Source: Cytospora piceicola (Eukaryota; Ascomycota; Sordariomycetes; Diaporthales; Cytosporaceae). From it: a DNA stretch of 64,000 nucleotides. The stretch lies in the NCBI GenBank assembly GCA_023375675.1, contig JALQBC010000044.1:219851-283850 (forward strand), read 5' to 3'. Each line of letters opens with the position of its first letter. Position 1 is the first letter of the stretch. The translations under genes and the position numbers were made by a program. The notes beneath the pieces were generated by a model, which was not told the DNA's origin, did no database searches, and was given only the letters and a program-made list of their open reading frames with translations. This document shows, piece by piece, positions 25,510 through 35,923 of the stretch.

Positions 25510-26150
25510 CCGACGATAATAACGACGACAATAAAGACGATAACGATAACAACCTCGGCTTACTTATAGCCGCCGCCGCTTACCGTTAGTCTGCTTATCT
25601 TTAAAAAGCTAAAAATAAGGCTAATAATAAAGCTAAAAAAAACCCTTTCGAGCCTAAAGTACTTAAAAGTAGCCTATACGCCGATTTATATATTAATTAC
25701 GTAAGGTCGACTTTAGCTAGTCGAAGTATAAAATAGTACTTCGACGTTTTCGAAGGTAGTCTTTTAAGTATAAAAGTATATTACGCTTACTATACTTAAA
25801 GTAGCTATACTTATATTACTATTACTAGCTTAGCGAAACCGGCTTATCGCGTCCTTATAAACGTTTTAGCCGGTAAAGCTAAAGCTTAATAGGTTAAGGT
25901 ATTTTATAGTTTTATTTATAAAGTCTTTAAAGATTTTACGTTAAGGTTTACCTTTAATAAGGTAAACGCTTTAATAGATAAAGGTTATACTTAGCTATAT
26001 ATAGCTAAATACGCCTTTATAAACTCGCTTTTAAACTTAGTTTAGTAAAACGCTTTCGTATAAGGTTTTTAGTTTAGTTTAAGTATTTAGTTTTACGCCG
26101 ACGTATATACTTTATAAGGCTTTTTATTTATTTATTTATAGTTTACGCCG
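25510..26150 (+). pseudogene. Decayed coding frame with acidic Asp/Asn start, unidentified
   Basis: One plus-strand frame begins with an Asp/Asn run (GACGATAATAACGACGAC) and continues for about 210 codons with codon-like third positions. Readable pieces include FEPKVLKSSLYADLYINYVR and FKDFTLRFTFNKVNALIDKG. Stops are TAA or TAG only. No family is recognised. Confidence 0.4.
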
Positions 26151-26459
26151 GTATATATATTTTTCGAGGTAAAATTATAAATTAAATATTACGTCGGCGT
26201 ATACGCTTTCTTTAAGTATTTAACATCTCTTACTCTTTTTCCGTATATATAATATCTAGTATTAAGGTAGTTAGTATTAAACGGTACTAACTTAAGGTTA
26301 GTTAAAATACTTGAAATTACTTAAGTTCTTAAGTAACTACTTTAGTACTTTAAACAGCTATAAAATAAGATATAGGCGATATAAGAATCGTAGCTAAAAG
26401 GTTAGTTATAAAGGGCTTAATAGGCGTAAAAGCAAGGTTATTATATAGGTAGTCACGTG

Positions 26460-26700
26460 TTCTGTAGCGGACTGACCGTAAGAGGTATCGTAGCTATCGT
26501 AGATCTTCCGGGGCGGACCGACTGTAAAAGGCATCGTAGCTATCGTAGATCTTCCGTAGCAGACCGACCGTAAGAGGCATTATAGCCTCCCGCATCGCCT
26601 TTCCTACTCGATATAACCTAAGCCGACCGTAAAAGACCGGCCGTAAAAGGTATCGTATATAGATTTTCCGGGGCAGACCGACCGTAAGATATACTAGAAA
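26460..26700. repeat. ~46-bp minisatellite at the desert border
   Basis: About five imperfect copies of GCAGACCGACCGTAAGAGGC followed by ATCGTAGCTATCGTAGATCT and TCCG. Copies differ by C/T and A/G changes, consistent with light RIP. A minus-strand ORF of 69 residues here is only the repeat in translation. Confidence 0.75.
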
Positions 26701-26798
26701 CACTACCTATACGGCTACGGTCAGTTAAACAGGGGACTATTAGCTAAGGACTCGAAGGTATAATAAAAGCCGTAGCGGAAGCCGTAGCGGAAGCTAGA

Positions 26799-27045
26799 CG
26801 ATTAGACTCGAAGGCTAGGGGTCGAAATCGAGGGCGATATAGAGACAGAGAGATAGCTACGATCAGACTCGAAGGTCGACGGTCGAGGGCGACTTAAAGA
26901 CAGATGGCCACGATCAGATTCGAAGGTCGAGGGTCGAGGGCGACATAGAGACAGATAGCTACGATCAGATTCGAAGGTCGAGGGTCGAGGGCGACAGAGA
27001 TAGCCACGATCAGATTCAAGATAGCCACGATCAGACTCGAAGGCT
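26799..27045. repeat. 51-bp minisatellite at the desert border
   Basis: Four to five copies of GATCAGATTCGAAGGTCGAG, GGTCGAGGGCGAC, then ATAGAGACAGATAGCTAC. One copy is shortened to 45 bp and the last is only a fragment. The core GACTCGAAGG also appears in the arrays on both sides. Confidence 0.8.
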
Positions 27046-27094
27046 AGCCTCGAAGGTCGAAGTAAACCTCACGATGTATATATCAGCTTTAAAT

Positions 27095-27240
27095 ACACTC
27101 TAAAAACATATACCAGACTCGAAGATATACTCTAAAAACATATATTATACTCGAAAATGCACTCCAGAAATATGTATTATACTCGAAAATACACTCTAAA
27201 AACATATATCAGACTCGAGATACACTCCAGAAACAGTATC
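27095..27240. repeat. 32-bp minisatellite at the desert border
   Basis: About five copies of ACTCTAAAAACATATATTAT then ACTCGAAAATGC. It stops about 50 bp before the first recognisable coding sequence of the neighbouring truncated gene. Confidence 0.8.
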
Positions 27241-27291
27241 TCAGGAGTCAAGACCTGCCGAAAATAGAGAAAATTTACTCTCGCTTGACAG

Positions 27292-29186
27292 GGATATGCT
27301 TCTGGACGGTCAACATCTGTCAAGAAGTTTCGTCAGATGAGGACGCAGCGGACATCCGCCAGGCCCATCCCCGATGACTTCTTTTACACGTGGATACCGC
27401 CCAAAGACATACCGCCCAAAGACATATCCCAGACCTCATACTACGACTGCGTTTTACGGAGTGAGGTATCCGGCTGGCTAAATGAATTTGATACGGATCG
27501 GCCTCCGTTGTCACCGCCCGCTGCATGCCTCAAGTGCTGGGCCACTTGCGTCAAGAGCGTCCTCGAAGTACATCCTGAGAAAAGACCAAGAGCTGCAACA
27601 CTCGATCAGTGGATTCTCAATCTCCAAAAGCACACCACCAAGTCCGGGAAGACTCAATGTATCACGACATTTCCGACCCGCCTATACGCCGAAGCCAGAA
27701 GTTCAGTATCGTCATTGGTTGGCAGTCTTCCCTCCTCGACATCTACGCGAAACGAGGGGACTCGCACCAGCAGTTCGAGTGAAAACCCGCAGCCACAAGG
27801 GCGTGTTCCTCGAGTTGTTTTCAACGATCCCTTCCCTCTTATAAATTCGCCTAGCTCACCCGGTTTGTCGGACCCTTCTCGGAGGTCAAGCACTGGGCAG
27901 TCAAGCCAGGTGATTAACTTCAACCTCACTTCTCCTGAGGTTGTTGACTACGATCTGGATGGCGACAGTATGGCCTTCCTCGGAAAGAGCCATTTCCAAG
28001 TGTTCCGACTGTTCCCGAGGAAGCATTCAATGAATTTCCATGATCATGGAGCAGTTAATCTCGTTGAGAAGGACCAAAAGTGGAAAGGCATCAGTCTTTC
28101 GGGTGGCTATCTCGTTGTATGGGGAATCCATAGCAGTGTTCCAGTAGTAAGCCAGAATCCTCTTGTTTCTAAGAAGACCACCCCTAATGACTGCATGTAA
28201 CAGCTTCGAGTTTACGATGTATCAGAGGATCCGGTGCAACTTCCAGGTTCCGGCAACGTCCCTTATTTCGATCCAAGAAAGCGCGTAGCAATATCAAGAC
28301 AAGGATACATCGCCATGATCAATAACAACCTGATACATATTCTCAACGCGAGGTTTGTCTTACCCAAGGCAGAGAAATGGCCTGTTATAGCTGATTTGGG
28401 AATAGAGACCAGACCGTGTACCGAAGAATCGAGATGCCGAGACAGGGGAGGGTGAGGAAGTTTCTGGGGGTTTCGTTTGATGACTCCGGCTCGATTCTTT
28501 ACGCATGGGGAAATCTGGACACCATCTACGGTGCTCTATTTGCGTACGAGTTCACGAGAGAAACCGAACCAGAGATCCCGGTCTTCGATGGAAAATACCA
28601 GGTTTGTAGAACTCCAGAGATCTCGCTCATAGCGCAGAGGCTGACCCTGGTTAAGAACGACTTCAACGGGCAGGACGTTGTCATTATGCCCTTTCCAGGA
28701 AATACAGAGTGCATCATTGCAGTAGATTCAAGGTATTTCATGGGATGCATCGACCGCGATCGACGAGAATCCATACTTCACAGAGCCTCCACACAAAGCC
28801 GGCAGAGCCTAGTCGAGCGAGGCCTGACGCCACAGCACATCTTTGGACCATTCGATGGGCCAGACACGATTGCAGCTTGCGTCTCCGATGACTCTCTCAT
28901 CCTCGTCCAGAGCACCCGGCCTGGGCGTTTCTCGAGCAGCAAGAACTGGACAGGCCGGATCTGCGAGCAACCACTCGGCCCGCACGAGATACCCGACCTG
29001 ACAGCGCATAGGCCACTGGCGAGCTTGCGGCAGAGGCCTAAGGTAGACCCAAAGGCCGGTCTGAACATGACGGTGAAGGTGGGGGTCGTCCGGCTGAATG
29101 AGGCGGATGTTTTCATCGTCGTGTGTCATAAGGAAGGCAAAGTTGAGCTGGTGCCCCTCATGCAGGAGTCACAAGATCCTGGATAG
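27292..29186 (+). pseudogene. 5'-truncated protein kinase / beta-propeller gene
   Basis: I assemble three exons: 27,292 (or ATG 27,337)-28,146, 28,204-28,352 and 28,406-29,186. Intron 1 runs from GTAAGC to TAACAG with branch CTAATGAC. Intron 2 runs from GTTTGT to GAATAG with branch GCTGATTT. Both restore a single frame. The first about 100 residues look like the end of a protein kinase C-lobe (SVKKFRQM, then VLEVHPEKRPRAATL, where the Arg of subdomain XI would sit). A Ser-rich linker and then propeller-like strands follow (GGYLVVWG, LRVYDV, FLGVSFDDSGSILYAWG). The ATP-binding lobe and catalytic loop are absent. Upstream is minisatellite and then RIPed DNA, so the gene has lost its 5' part. 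It could still be transcribed from the ATG at 27,337, but not as an active kinase. Confidence 0.7.
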
Positions 29187-29701
29187 TAAAGACGTAATGG
29201 AAATTTTCAGGGCCACAAATGAGATGAATAGTCCCAAATCAACATTGATGACAAGTCAATACTCGAGCTGAACTTCAGAAAGCATACTTCAGTGCTGGAG
29301 TACTTGTAGCTGACTGGGCCCCCTGTGCAGCTGACCAGTGCAGTCCTGCCAATGTACATTAGAACCGATGGTCGCTGGTAAACCTCTCAAATACACTGGC
29401 CCTGTTACACATTTCAGCGCCTACGGTAGTTCTATGACACTCGCTGTGTTCACTAGAGCGAGACTGAGATTGGTATGTACTGATCGTTCTAGCTCGAATT
29501 ATCAATCTGGCTCCGAGTTGACTTATGGTGTCCAGTCCACACAGCCTCATCCATGACACATAGCATAGAAAGTAAGTGAGGTATTGCTTGGCGGACAAAG
29601 CTTTTTACGATGAGCAAGATGATAATAAACTTATATGAGATAGATCGTCATGAAATACCCAAGGAAATCCGAGATAACCATCAAACCAAATCCAATCAAG
29701 C
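29187..29701. other. Intergenic, convergent 3' ends
   Basis: Between the truncated kinase/propeller gene and the HET gene, which converge here. I see no gene; short ORFs on both strands lack domain or codon signal. Confidence 0.6.
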
Positions 29702-31716
29702 TCACCGAACTCGTCCCGACGTTCCAGGCTTGCTCAAAGAGATCCAACTGCCAGGCATCGACCCAACTCCGACCCTGCTATAAACTTGATATCCACGAGT
29801 GACCTGTGATACATCGGCGATAACCAGTAAGACAAAATGAGTTCTATCGGAGACAGACTTTTCCTCGCTCTTCCGCCTTCCTAAGACGACACATTTCAAG
29901 GCTGGCCCGGGTCTGTCCGCTCTGGTTGGGTCATCAAGTATGATACTCGACTCTGTACCCGTCCCCCCGGCTGGAACTTCAAACTCCCGAACAATGACCC
30001 TCAACTCCAAAGTGCCGCTCGACTCATCTCTGCTGTAACTCCAGGTGTACATCGCACTTTTCGACCATGGCGAGTGGATTTCTTCCGCCTCCCACTCCAC
30101 TTGACCAAAATCCATGTGGAGGTACTCGATAGCACCTTTGTAAGACATCCAGGACCACGTCGGAGGCGAGGAGGCACCTGAAGCCTTGCTATCGACGCCC
30201 TGGAAGTTTATCTTCTCTAGCCTGGCGACGTCCCCTGCCCGATGCCAGAGCAGACTTCGCCGGAGAAGGCCGTGTCCCGCATCATCGAGGATGCCGAACC
30301 CGCCTGAGACCCTAAAGCTGTGGATCAGGCGCTTTTCTAGACCGGCGATGGCAACAGGACGGTCTTCCTGGTGGGTCAAGGCCAGGCGCGAGTACTGTGA
30401 GTAGAGGTACTGGTAGAGTAAGATTTTGGCTCCGTGTGGTGATTCAATCGCAGCCTTGGGGAAGGCAGGGTCGCCGAAGAAGGAGACGAGTGTACTTTAA
30501 AGTGCATATTGTTAGTATATGGTAATTTGTAGCGAGTAAGGCCTGCTGTACTGGGGCAAGGGAAAAGGTACTCACTTTTGCATCTTCATCATAGTCTCAC
30601 AGCGGACACCCCTGCCACACTCCCAGTAGGTCTGCGTATCCGTGAAATAGATCGTGCGCCTTGCTAGTACTCGTTCCTGAAGAACCCATCCCCTTTTGTT
30701 GAGGGGGCTCTGTAGCACATGCTTGTTGAAGTCGTCGATAAACTCGCAGACATGGACATTCTGCCCACCTTGTTGGAATGTCAGGTATTTCCTTTGCTTG
30801 CGAGGCTTGATAAACCCGTCAGCTTGTCCAAATGCGGAGCTCGCAGCTAGCACACAGTACGCCTGGCTAAAAATGTCCTCCATACGCTTGGCCTCTTGAT
30901 TGAAGTCCCCTTCTGGGCCCTGGATGATACAAATTGAATCGATCCAAAGGTACCGAAGCTGCAGTTCTCTGGTTACGGTAACCGCATTCTGAAATGTAGT
31001 AGGCAAGGCTTTCAAGTCGATTCCCTTTTTGTATTGGTCGAGATTTCCAGGGTAGGTACAGAAATGTTCAGGTGGCGGCTTGCCCCAGGGATGAGATAGG
31101 GCAAAGTAGTTCATCCTGTCGCCCTGCCGAGTCTCGTATAGCTTGAGGGCGGGTGAGTTGCTGGTCCCAACGTCGATAAGCCTTGTAGGAACGCTGAATA
31201 TGTTGGGAGGTTCGCAGTTGGGGTGGTATTTGTCGCAATCACGAAGCCATTGTCTTAGGATCTCAAAATAACTACTACTACCAGCCACTGGAAGCTGAGG
31301 AAATCCAATCTGTAGCTGACGCATATGGGCACCAGTCGTTGACTTGCGATCTTGTCGCATAAATTTTAGTTAGCAGAGATTCTTTATAGGAACTCGACTC
31401 GCAAGTTTGAAAGGAGCGACTGAGTACCTGGACCTCGATGAAGGGTCATCACTGGCGGGAAGCCTTTGTTGAGCCTCAATGTGGATTGGACTCGATCGAA
31501 TTCGACCGTCGACACCTTATCAGTGTTCAAGTCCTTGCAAGAGCTCCATCGCATATTGCAGAAATCGCAAAGTCCGGACTGGTGCTTGAGAACCGAAAGA
31601 TTGTCTCTGATTTGAAACGGCTGAGCCCAGAAATTCAGATTTCTGCACTTCTCACACAGGGTTGCAGGTGACGAGCTTGTGGTGAAGAGCCTTAGGTTCT
31701 CACTATTATTGATCAA
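29702..31716 (-). CDS. HET-domain (heterokaryon incompatibility) protein
   Basis: Exons on the minus strand are 31,716-31,428, 31,350-30,576 and 30,494-29,702. Intron 1 is GTACTC...GCTAAC...ACAAG and intron 2 is GTGAGT...ACTAAC...AAAG; phases agree and give about 618 residues. The HET domain is unmistakable: YFALSHPWG, then RYLWIDSICII, then a conserved Gly-Trp block (KRGWVLQERVLARRTIYF). It is preceded by a Cys-rich start (LCEKC, LCDFC) common in this family. The C-terminal third (TWSWMSYKGAIEY, YSRLALTHQEDRPVAIAGLE) is also typical. HET proteins trigger cell death on non-self recognition in fungi. No ATG opens the first exon. The frame runs on upstream to 31,775, where coding-like sequence resumes one base out of frame, so the real 5' end is uncertain and the gene may be broken. 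Confidence 0.9.
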
Positions 31717-32154
31717 CTTCTCGGCGAAGTTGTTGTCGGTCAGGTAATCCCATATCTCGTTAAGCTGCTCCTTTCGTCAGGACATACGGGCTCTTATGTA
31801 TGTTATCAAGCCAGGGATGGTCAGCTGCAAACTTACTGGCTTGAGTAAAGTCAGTAAATGCGCTGGTTTGTTGAAACTAAGAAGGAAAGAGAAAGAAGCA
31901 AGACTCACTGGCTTGAAAGATGAAGTCAGTTACCTAGACCGATTAACAGCGTCAAAGCAAGATGGGCCGTTAAACTTACGTGCTAACCAGAAGACTGTCA
32001 GACCTGATTAAGTGTGTCCAGTGCGATATAAGAAATTATCTGGGGGGGGGGGGTATGGATATAATGGGACACTTACACTCTGCAACACAGAAAAAGCAGA
32101 TTATATCGTTAGCAGTTATCCATACTCTGCAGGTCAACGCTCGTGTCATACATA
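31717..32154 (-). other. Coding-like stretch and splice-signal cluster upstream of the HET exon
   Basis: On the minus strand, 31,876-31,775 reads as convincing protein (AFTDFTQASKFAADHPWLDN, then IHKSPYVLTK). Across an AAAGG run at 31,774-31,770 the frame slips by one and continues as EQLNEIWDYLTDNNFAEKL into the HET exon. An ACTGACTT...CAAGCCAGT segment is duplicated about 75 bp apart (31,923 and 31,848). Five donor-like hexamers start at 32,125, 32,076, 31,979, 31,908 and 31,836. A 12-base G run lies at 32,042-32,053 on the plus strand. This is either the damaged 5' part of the HET gene or a linker joining it to the upstream kinase. Confidence 0.5.
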
Positions 32155-34152
32155 CTAAACCCGGTTAGTTACCAGTGGCAACTTCATATTCATTAAGTGC
32201 GTACATCCTATAATGCCCGTGGTGTTAACGTGTGTTTGGTGTGGTTTCTTTGACTGGGAACGTTCCAGTGATTCAAATAGACGGCACCAATGACTGAGAT
32301 TCGACAAGCTGGGGGCTTGGGAGACAATACTCACATTTATGTTTCCTGCTAGACTACCCACATACATCGAGCCGAGTGCTTCTGGTTGGTTGGTGTCCGT
32401 CGAACGGTTGGCAGAACTTGGGTCTCCTAGCCAGTATTTCTCGTCATTCTGGCCCTTGTCTTGAATTGTCTCCAGTGCCAAACGGAAGTCATTGGCTGTG
32501 GCCCGCGATGGCACTTGGACATCAGCTTCGGTCTCTGCCGGCGGCAGTCGGACAACAAGCATTTTGCTTTTGACGATATCGAGGAGAGCCTCTAAGGCTG
32601 GCGATTTGGTCTCCTCCTTCAGGATTCGGCTGAGAGATTCCATCATCTCTGTGACTTTGGGGTTTACCTGAGGCACATCATTCATGCTCACCCAAAATGA
32701 GCTCTGCCCTCTCTGAATATCATAGATGTACCTCATGAATTCCTTCTGCCCCTCAAGACCATGGACAAGCCAGACAGCAACTTGTAATATGATGCAGCCC
32801 ATACACCAGACATCATAGAGTCTTGATCTTGGGCCTTTGACAACGACGTCTGGAGGTTCGTACGAGATTGTGCCGTTCCTTGAAGTAGTGTGTATCCTCT
32901 CTCGCGTGGCAACCTCATGGAATTTTGCGAGACCCACTACATTGAAAGTCAGTTTTTTTCTTAAAGAGGAAGAATCAGCAGTCACGAGACATTATTAAAC
33001 AGTGCAGCCTTCGTTGCTCCTGGGTCACAGGCCGTCTCGGGGCTCAAACAAACAACTCCAAGGGCAGGTAGCTATTTGCTTTCGGGTATCACTCACAATC
33101 CGCCATTTTCCAGACACATTGTTGTTTTCCAGGTCCAAATATGAGAATGTTCTCTGGCTTCAAGTCGCCATGTCGCCAATTGTGATCGTGGAGGATTTTG
33201 AGTGCATCAGCCAGTCCTGCTAATTGCTTCACGATACCTCTGATCAAGTTGACGCTAAGACGGGGAGATGGGTATCTTTTCCACAAGTCCACAAGGTTGC
33301 CGCCATCAGCCCATGGGAACAGGAAATAATGTTTCGGCCCTTTCGACAAGATGGCGCTTACTTCGATGATGTGCGGGTTACGGACGAGGCCAATCTCCTT
33401 CAATGCAGTCGCCTCTTTTTTCCACTCCTTGTAAGCTTGTTCACCAGTCTCATCCATGGTAAATTCGGCATTGAGTTCTTTTAAAGCAGCCACACAGTTG
33501 TCCTAAAAATTTCAGTAGCGCCCAAGAGATAGAGGAGGATGAGAGTGGGGTTTGGCACATTTCTTACCTTTAAGATCGCGTCGTCCGGCCTACCATCCAA
33601 GTGTAGTTCGTGAATCTTGACCTTGTAAACAATGCCAAACCCCCCTCCATTGGCTTTCTTCGCGTCAATGAAGGGAAAGATGATACCCTGTGCAAATGGC
33701 CGTGGCTCAAGTGCATCTGCAGACGCAGATCCAACTGGAAATACTGGAGCCAAGAAGATCCATTGTCGCATGTTTATGAAGTCGTGCCGAACCATTGGAT
33801 CCAATAACTGGAAGCATTGTGCGAGGCTGTTGCTGAAGTCAGCCTCCGATGTGGGTAGAGGTAGGTCTCGATCACTGATATCGTGTTTCATGAACAATTC
33901 CATCATGTAGTTTAGCTCGTGGACCTGGCTCATGAGACTGATGGCGAATAGCTTCTTTGCATGATTGAGAACGAATTGGACGAGTGGATCGTCATCCTGA
34001 CACTGAAGCAATCGGGTGACATATTCACATGTCAAAATCCGTTCCAACTCGCCATTGAGTAAGAATATCCTTGGGGTTTCGCCGGCAGGAAACTTGGATT
34101 TATCGCACGCTTTAAAGATTTCGTTCTTCAACTTCAACGAGTATGACGCCAT
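32155..34152 (-). CDS. Fungal protein kinase with N-terminal helical module (kinase A)
   Basis: Exons are 34,152-33,568, 33,502-33,097 and 32,936-32,155 on the minus strand, about 590 residues. Introns are GTAAGA...TTTTAG (65 bp) and GTGAGT...CTGAC...TGTAG (160 bp), both phase-consistent. Residues 1-160 are helical and end in WIFLAPVF and IIFPF. The kinase domain follows: glycine loop GGGFGIVYKV (about 169-178), Lys195 in AILK, catalytic loop HGDLKPEN (Asp about 308), DLG in place of DFG (about 330-332), then ISYEPPD in the APE position and YDVWCMGCIILQ. HGD instead of HRD marks a non-RD kinase. A further 3n intron starting GTGAGT at 32,335 and ending CCCAG at about 32,252 is possible in the C-terminus. 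The N-terminal module matches kinase B. Its substrate is unknown. It lies upstream of the HET gene on the same strand. Confidence 0.85.
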
Positions 34153-35923
34153 CGTGGTAGTACTGGCAGATAGTATTGTTTGTTCATCAGACTCAGAGTC
34201 ATAATGCTATGTTTTGAGATATTGTGTCGTTTAAATAATTGGATATAATTCCCAATTACGTGTGGGTTGTCGGAGCCTCGTCTACCTGGCAAATACGGGG
34301 TATGCAGCTACAGGTGCATTCTGATGCTACAGTGCAATCAGCGGCCAACAGTAGAATTTGCCAACTACATGAAGTCTGAATTAATCCGACAATCAATGCC
34401 CTGTATTAGCTTTACCTCCGAAGATGGTGGTCAGAAAGCGGAACAGGTGTATGTTGCGCAGGTCTTGCACGACGAGTAGGTGTGCTGTCCGCTATCTCTT
34501 GGCCACCATTTCTTATTCAGCAACAGACATGGCCCAAGATCCAGCTCAGCCGTCTCAACCAGTAGGCCTTACTTAGGCAACAGTATTGCTGGTGGATGAA
34601 AATTGGTGGTCAGGCCCCGGGGCTACAACCTGTTCGAAGTTCGCCCGACCAGAGTGTGTGTGACCCACCACCTGTTACCCACATGCCCTATTCAGCAGCA
34701 GGCTCCGAGAACTTCGGATTCTATAGGTGGGATTTTCAGGGCTCCGTCATCTGAATGTACATGATGGCACCTTTTTTGTTTTGAGGCATGACCAAGAAGG
34801 GGGCATAGTTACATAAATGTAGTTTCGACGCGTTTGGGCGATAACCAAACCAACCTCGTACAGAGGCCAATTACAGCCCTCCACTTGTGAGCCGTTTATA
34901 TACTTAGGTACTTAGGTACTGTCATGGAGAGCCTGGCCACATATGAACGAATTCTGATCATCTGTAGACCAGTCAACCGGGGCACCTGGGATGAAGGTCT
35001 TCGAAATTGCGGCTGGCCGGTGACTTCGTTGACCCACGCCCTACTGCTGGCTTGAGAATCCAAGTTCAAATCAGAAGCTTACCTATTTTGTCGGCTACAT
35101 GAAGGCTTGCTAACCTTTTCCCTTCATAATTCATAACAAGAGTTCCCCGAATAGAGCCTGACTACCTAAGTACCTAAGTACTCAGGTAATAGTTGTGATC
35201 GAGGGGGGCAGGACACCTGGGGCGCTCGGAGCAGTTTACTATCAAGGGAAGATACAGGGAGAGAGTAAAGCAAAATCTCACATTAGAAACTGGTAGTTTC
35301 TGAGTTTCAGTCGTAGTGGAAGAACCAGAAAAACGAGCAGACAGCCAATGTTCGTCAAAAGAACACGCACGTGCGACCTCAGCCCTGAAGGTGACAACTC
35401 GAAGTGGTGACCCTAACGAGATGCAAAGAGCAACACCACAAACAGAGAATACGAACATGGTGAGTGTTCTCTGGAAGACATGTGTAGCGCCTAATTTTTG
35501 GACGGAGTGGAATGGACCCCAAGATGCAATCGACGGCAGGTCGTTGAGGGGGCTGTGGCATCAGCTTATGTGAAGGCTTTCCGCATTGTAAGCTCTCAAA
35601 ATCTTTTGTCCACTTTCGACACCGCTGTATCGGGTGGTCACCACTACGGCTACACCGAGCTCCATTTACGGTCGCTTGGCAGATATATTGCTCCAGCTGA
35701 ACTTGCACATTTTCCATCGAAGTAGTTGTAGATGTTGGGGGCCAAGCTCCAAATCGCCTATATAATCGTCGGTGTGGCCAGTCCTCGAAGAGAAAGGAGC
35801 TACAACTCCCACTCAAGCAAGTGACGCAAACTCTCTTCTCAAGATCATTGCATTTGTATATTCATTCGTATCTCGGTAAACGTTTGAAGTTCCAATCACT
35901 TCTCCTCCATAGCAGAGTCGACA
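34153..35923. other. Intergenic, divergent promoters of the two kinases
   Basis: This 1.77-kb stretch separates kinase A (minus) from kinase B (plus). It contains the inverted-repeat pair at 34,901-35,180. Small ORFs here (94-145 residues) overlap on both strands and show no family signal. No core promoter motif can be assigned confidently. Confidence 0.5.
34901..35180. mobile_element. Putative ~280-bp MITE-like inverted repeat
   Basis: TACTTAGGTACTTAGGTA at the left end is the exact reverse complement of TACCTAAGTACCTAAGTA at 35,163-35,180. The roughly 240-bp interior is unique-looking and non-coding. The CTTAGGTA motif is partly self-repeating and recurs elsewhere (39,036; 49,656), so it may be an expanded simple motif. 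No target duplication is evident. Confidence 0.4.

Larger units (their letters stand above)
1..26440. repeat. RIP-degraded AT-rich repeat block
   Basis: The DNA is strongly AT-rich and almost lacks CA and TG dinucleotides, while TA, CG and CT stay common. This is the pattern left by repeat-induced point mutation, which converts CpA to TpA on both strands of duplicated DNA in ascomycetes. Nearly all ATG codons are lost, so start-based ORF calling finds almost nothing. Some stretches still carry codon-like structure, with leftover C and G concentrated in third positions of one frame, so they are probably old transposon or accessory genes. Tandem arrays and inverted repeats are listed separately. 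Composition changes abruptly near 26,440. I recognise no intact gene here. Confidence 0.93.

Noticed and set aside
26799..27240. CRISPR-like array
   Set aside because: Units are contiguous tandem repeats without unique spacers, and the genome is fungal.
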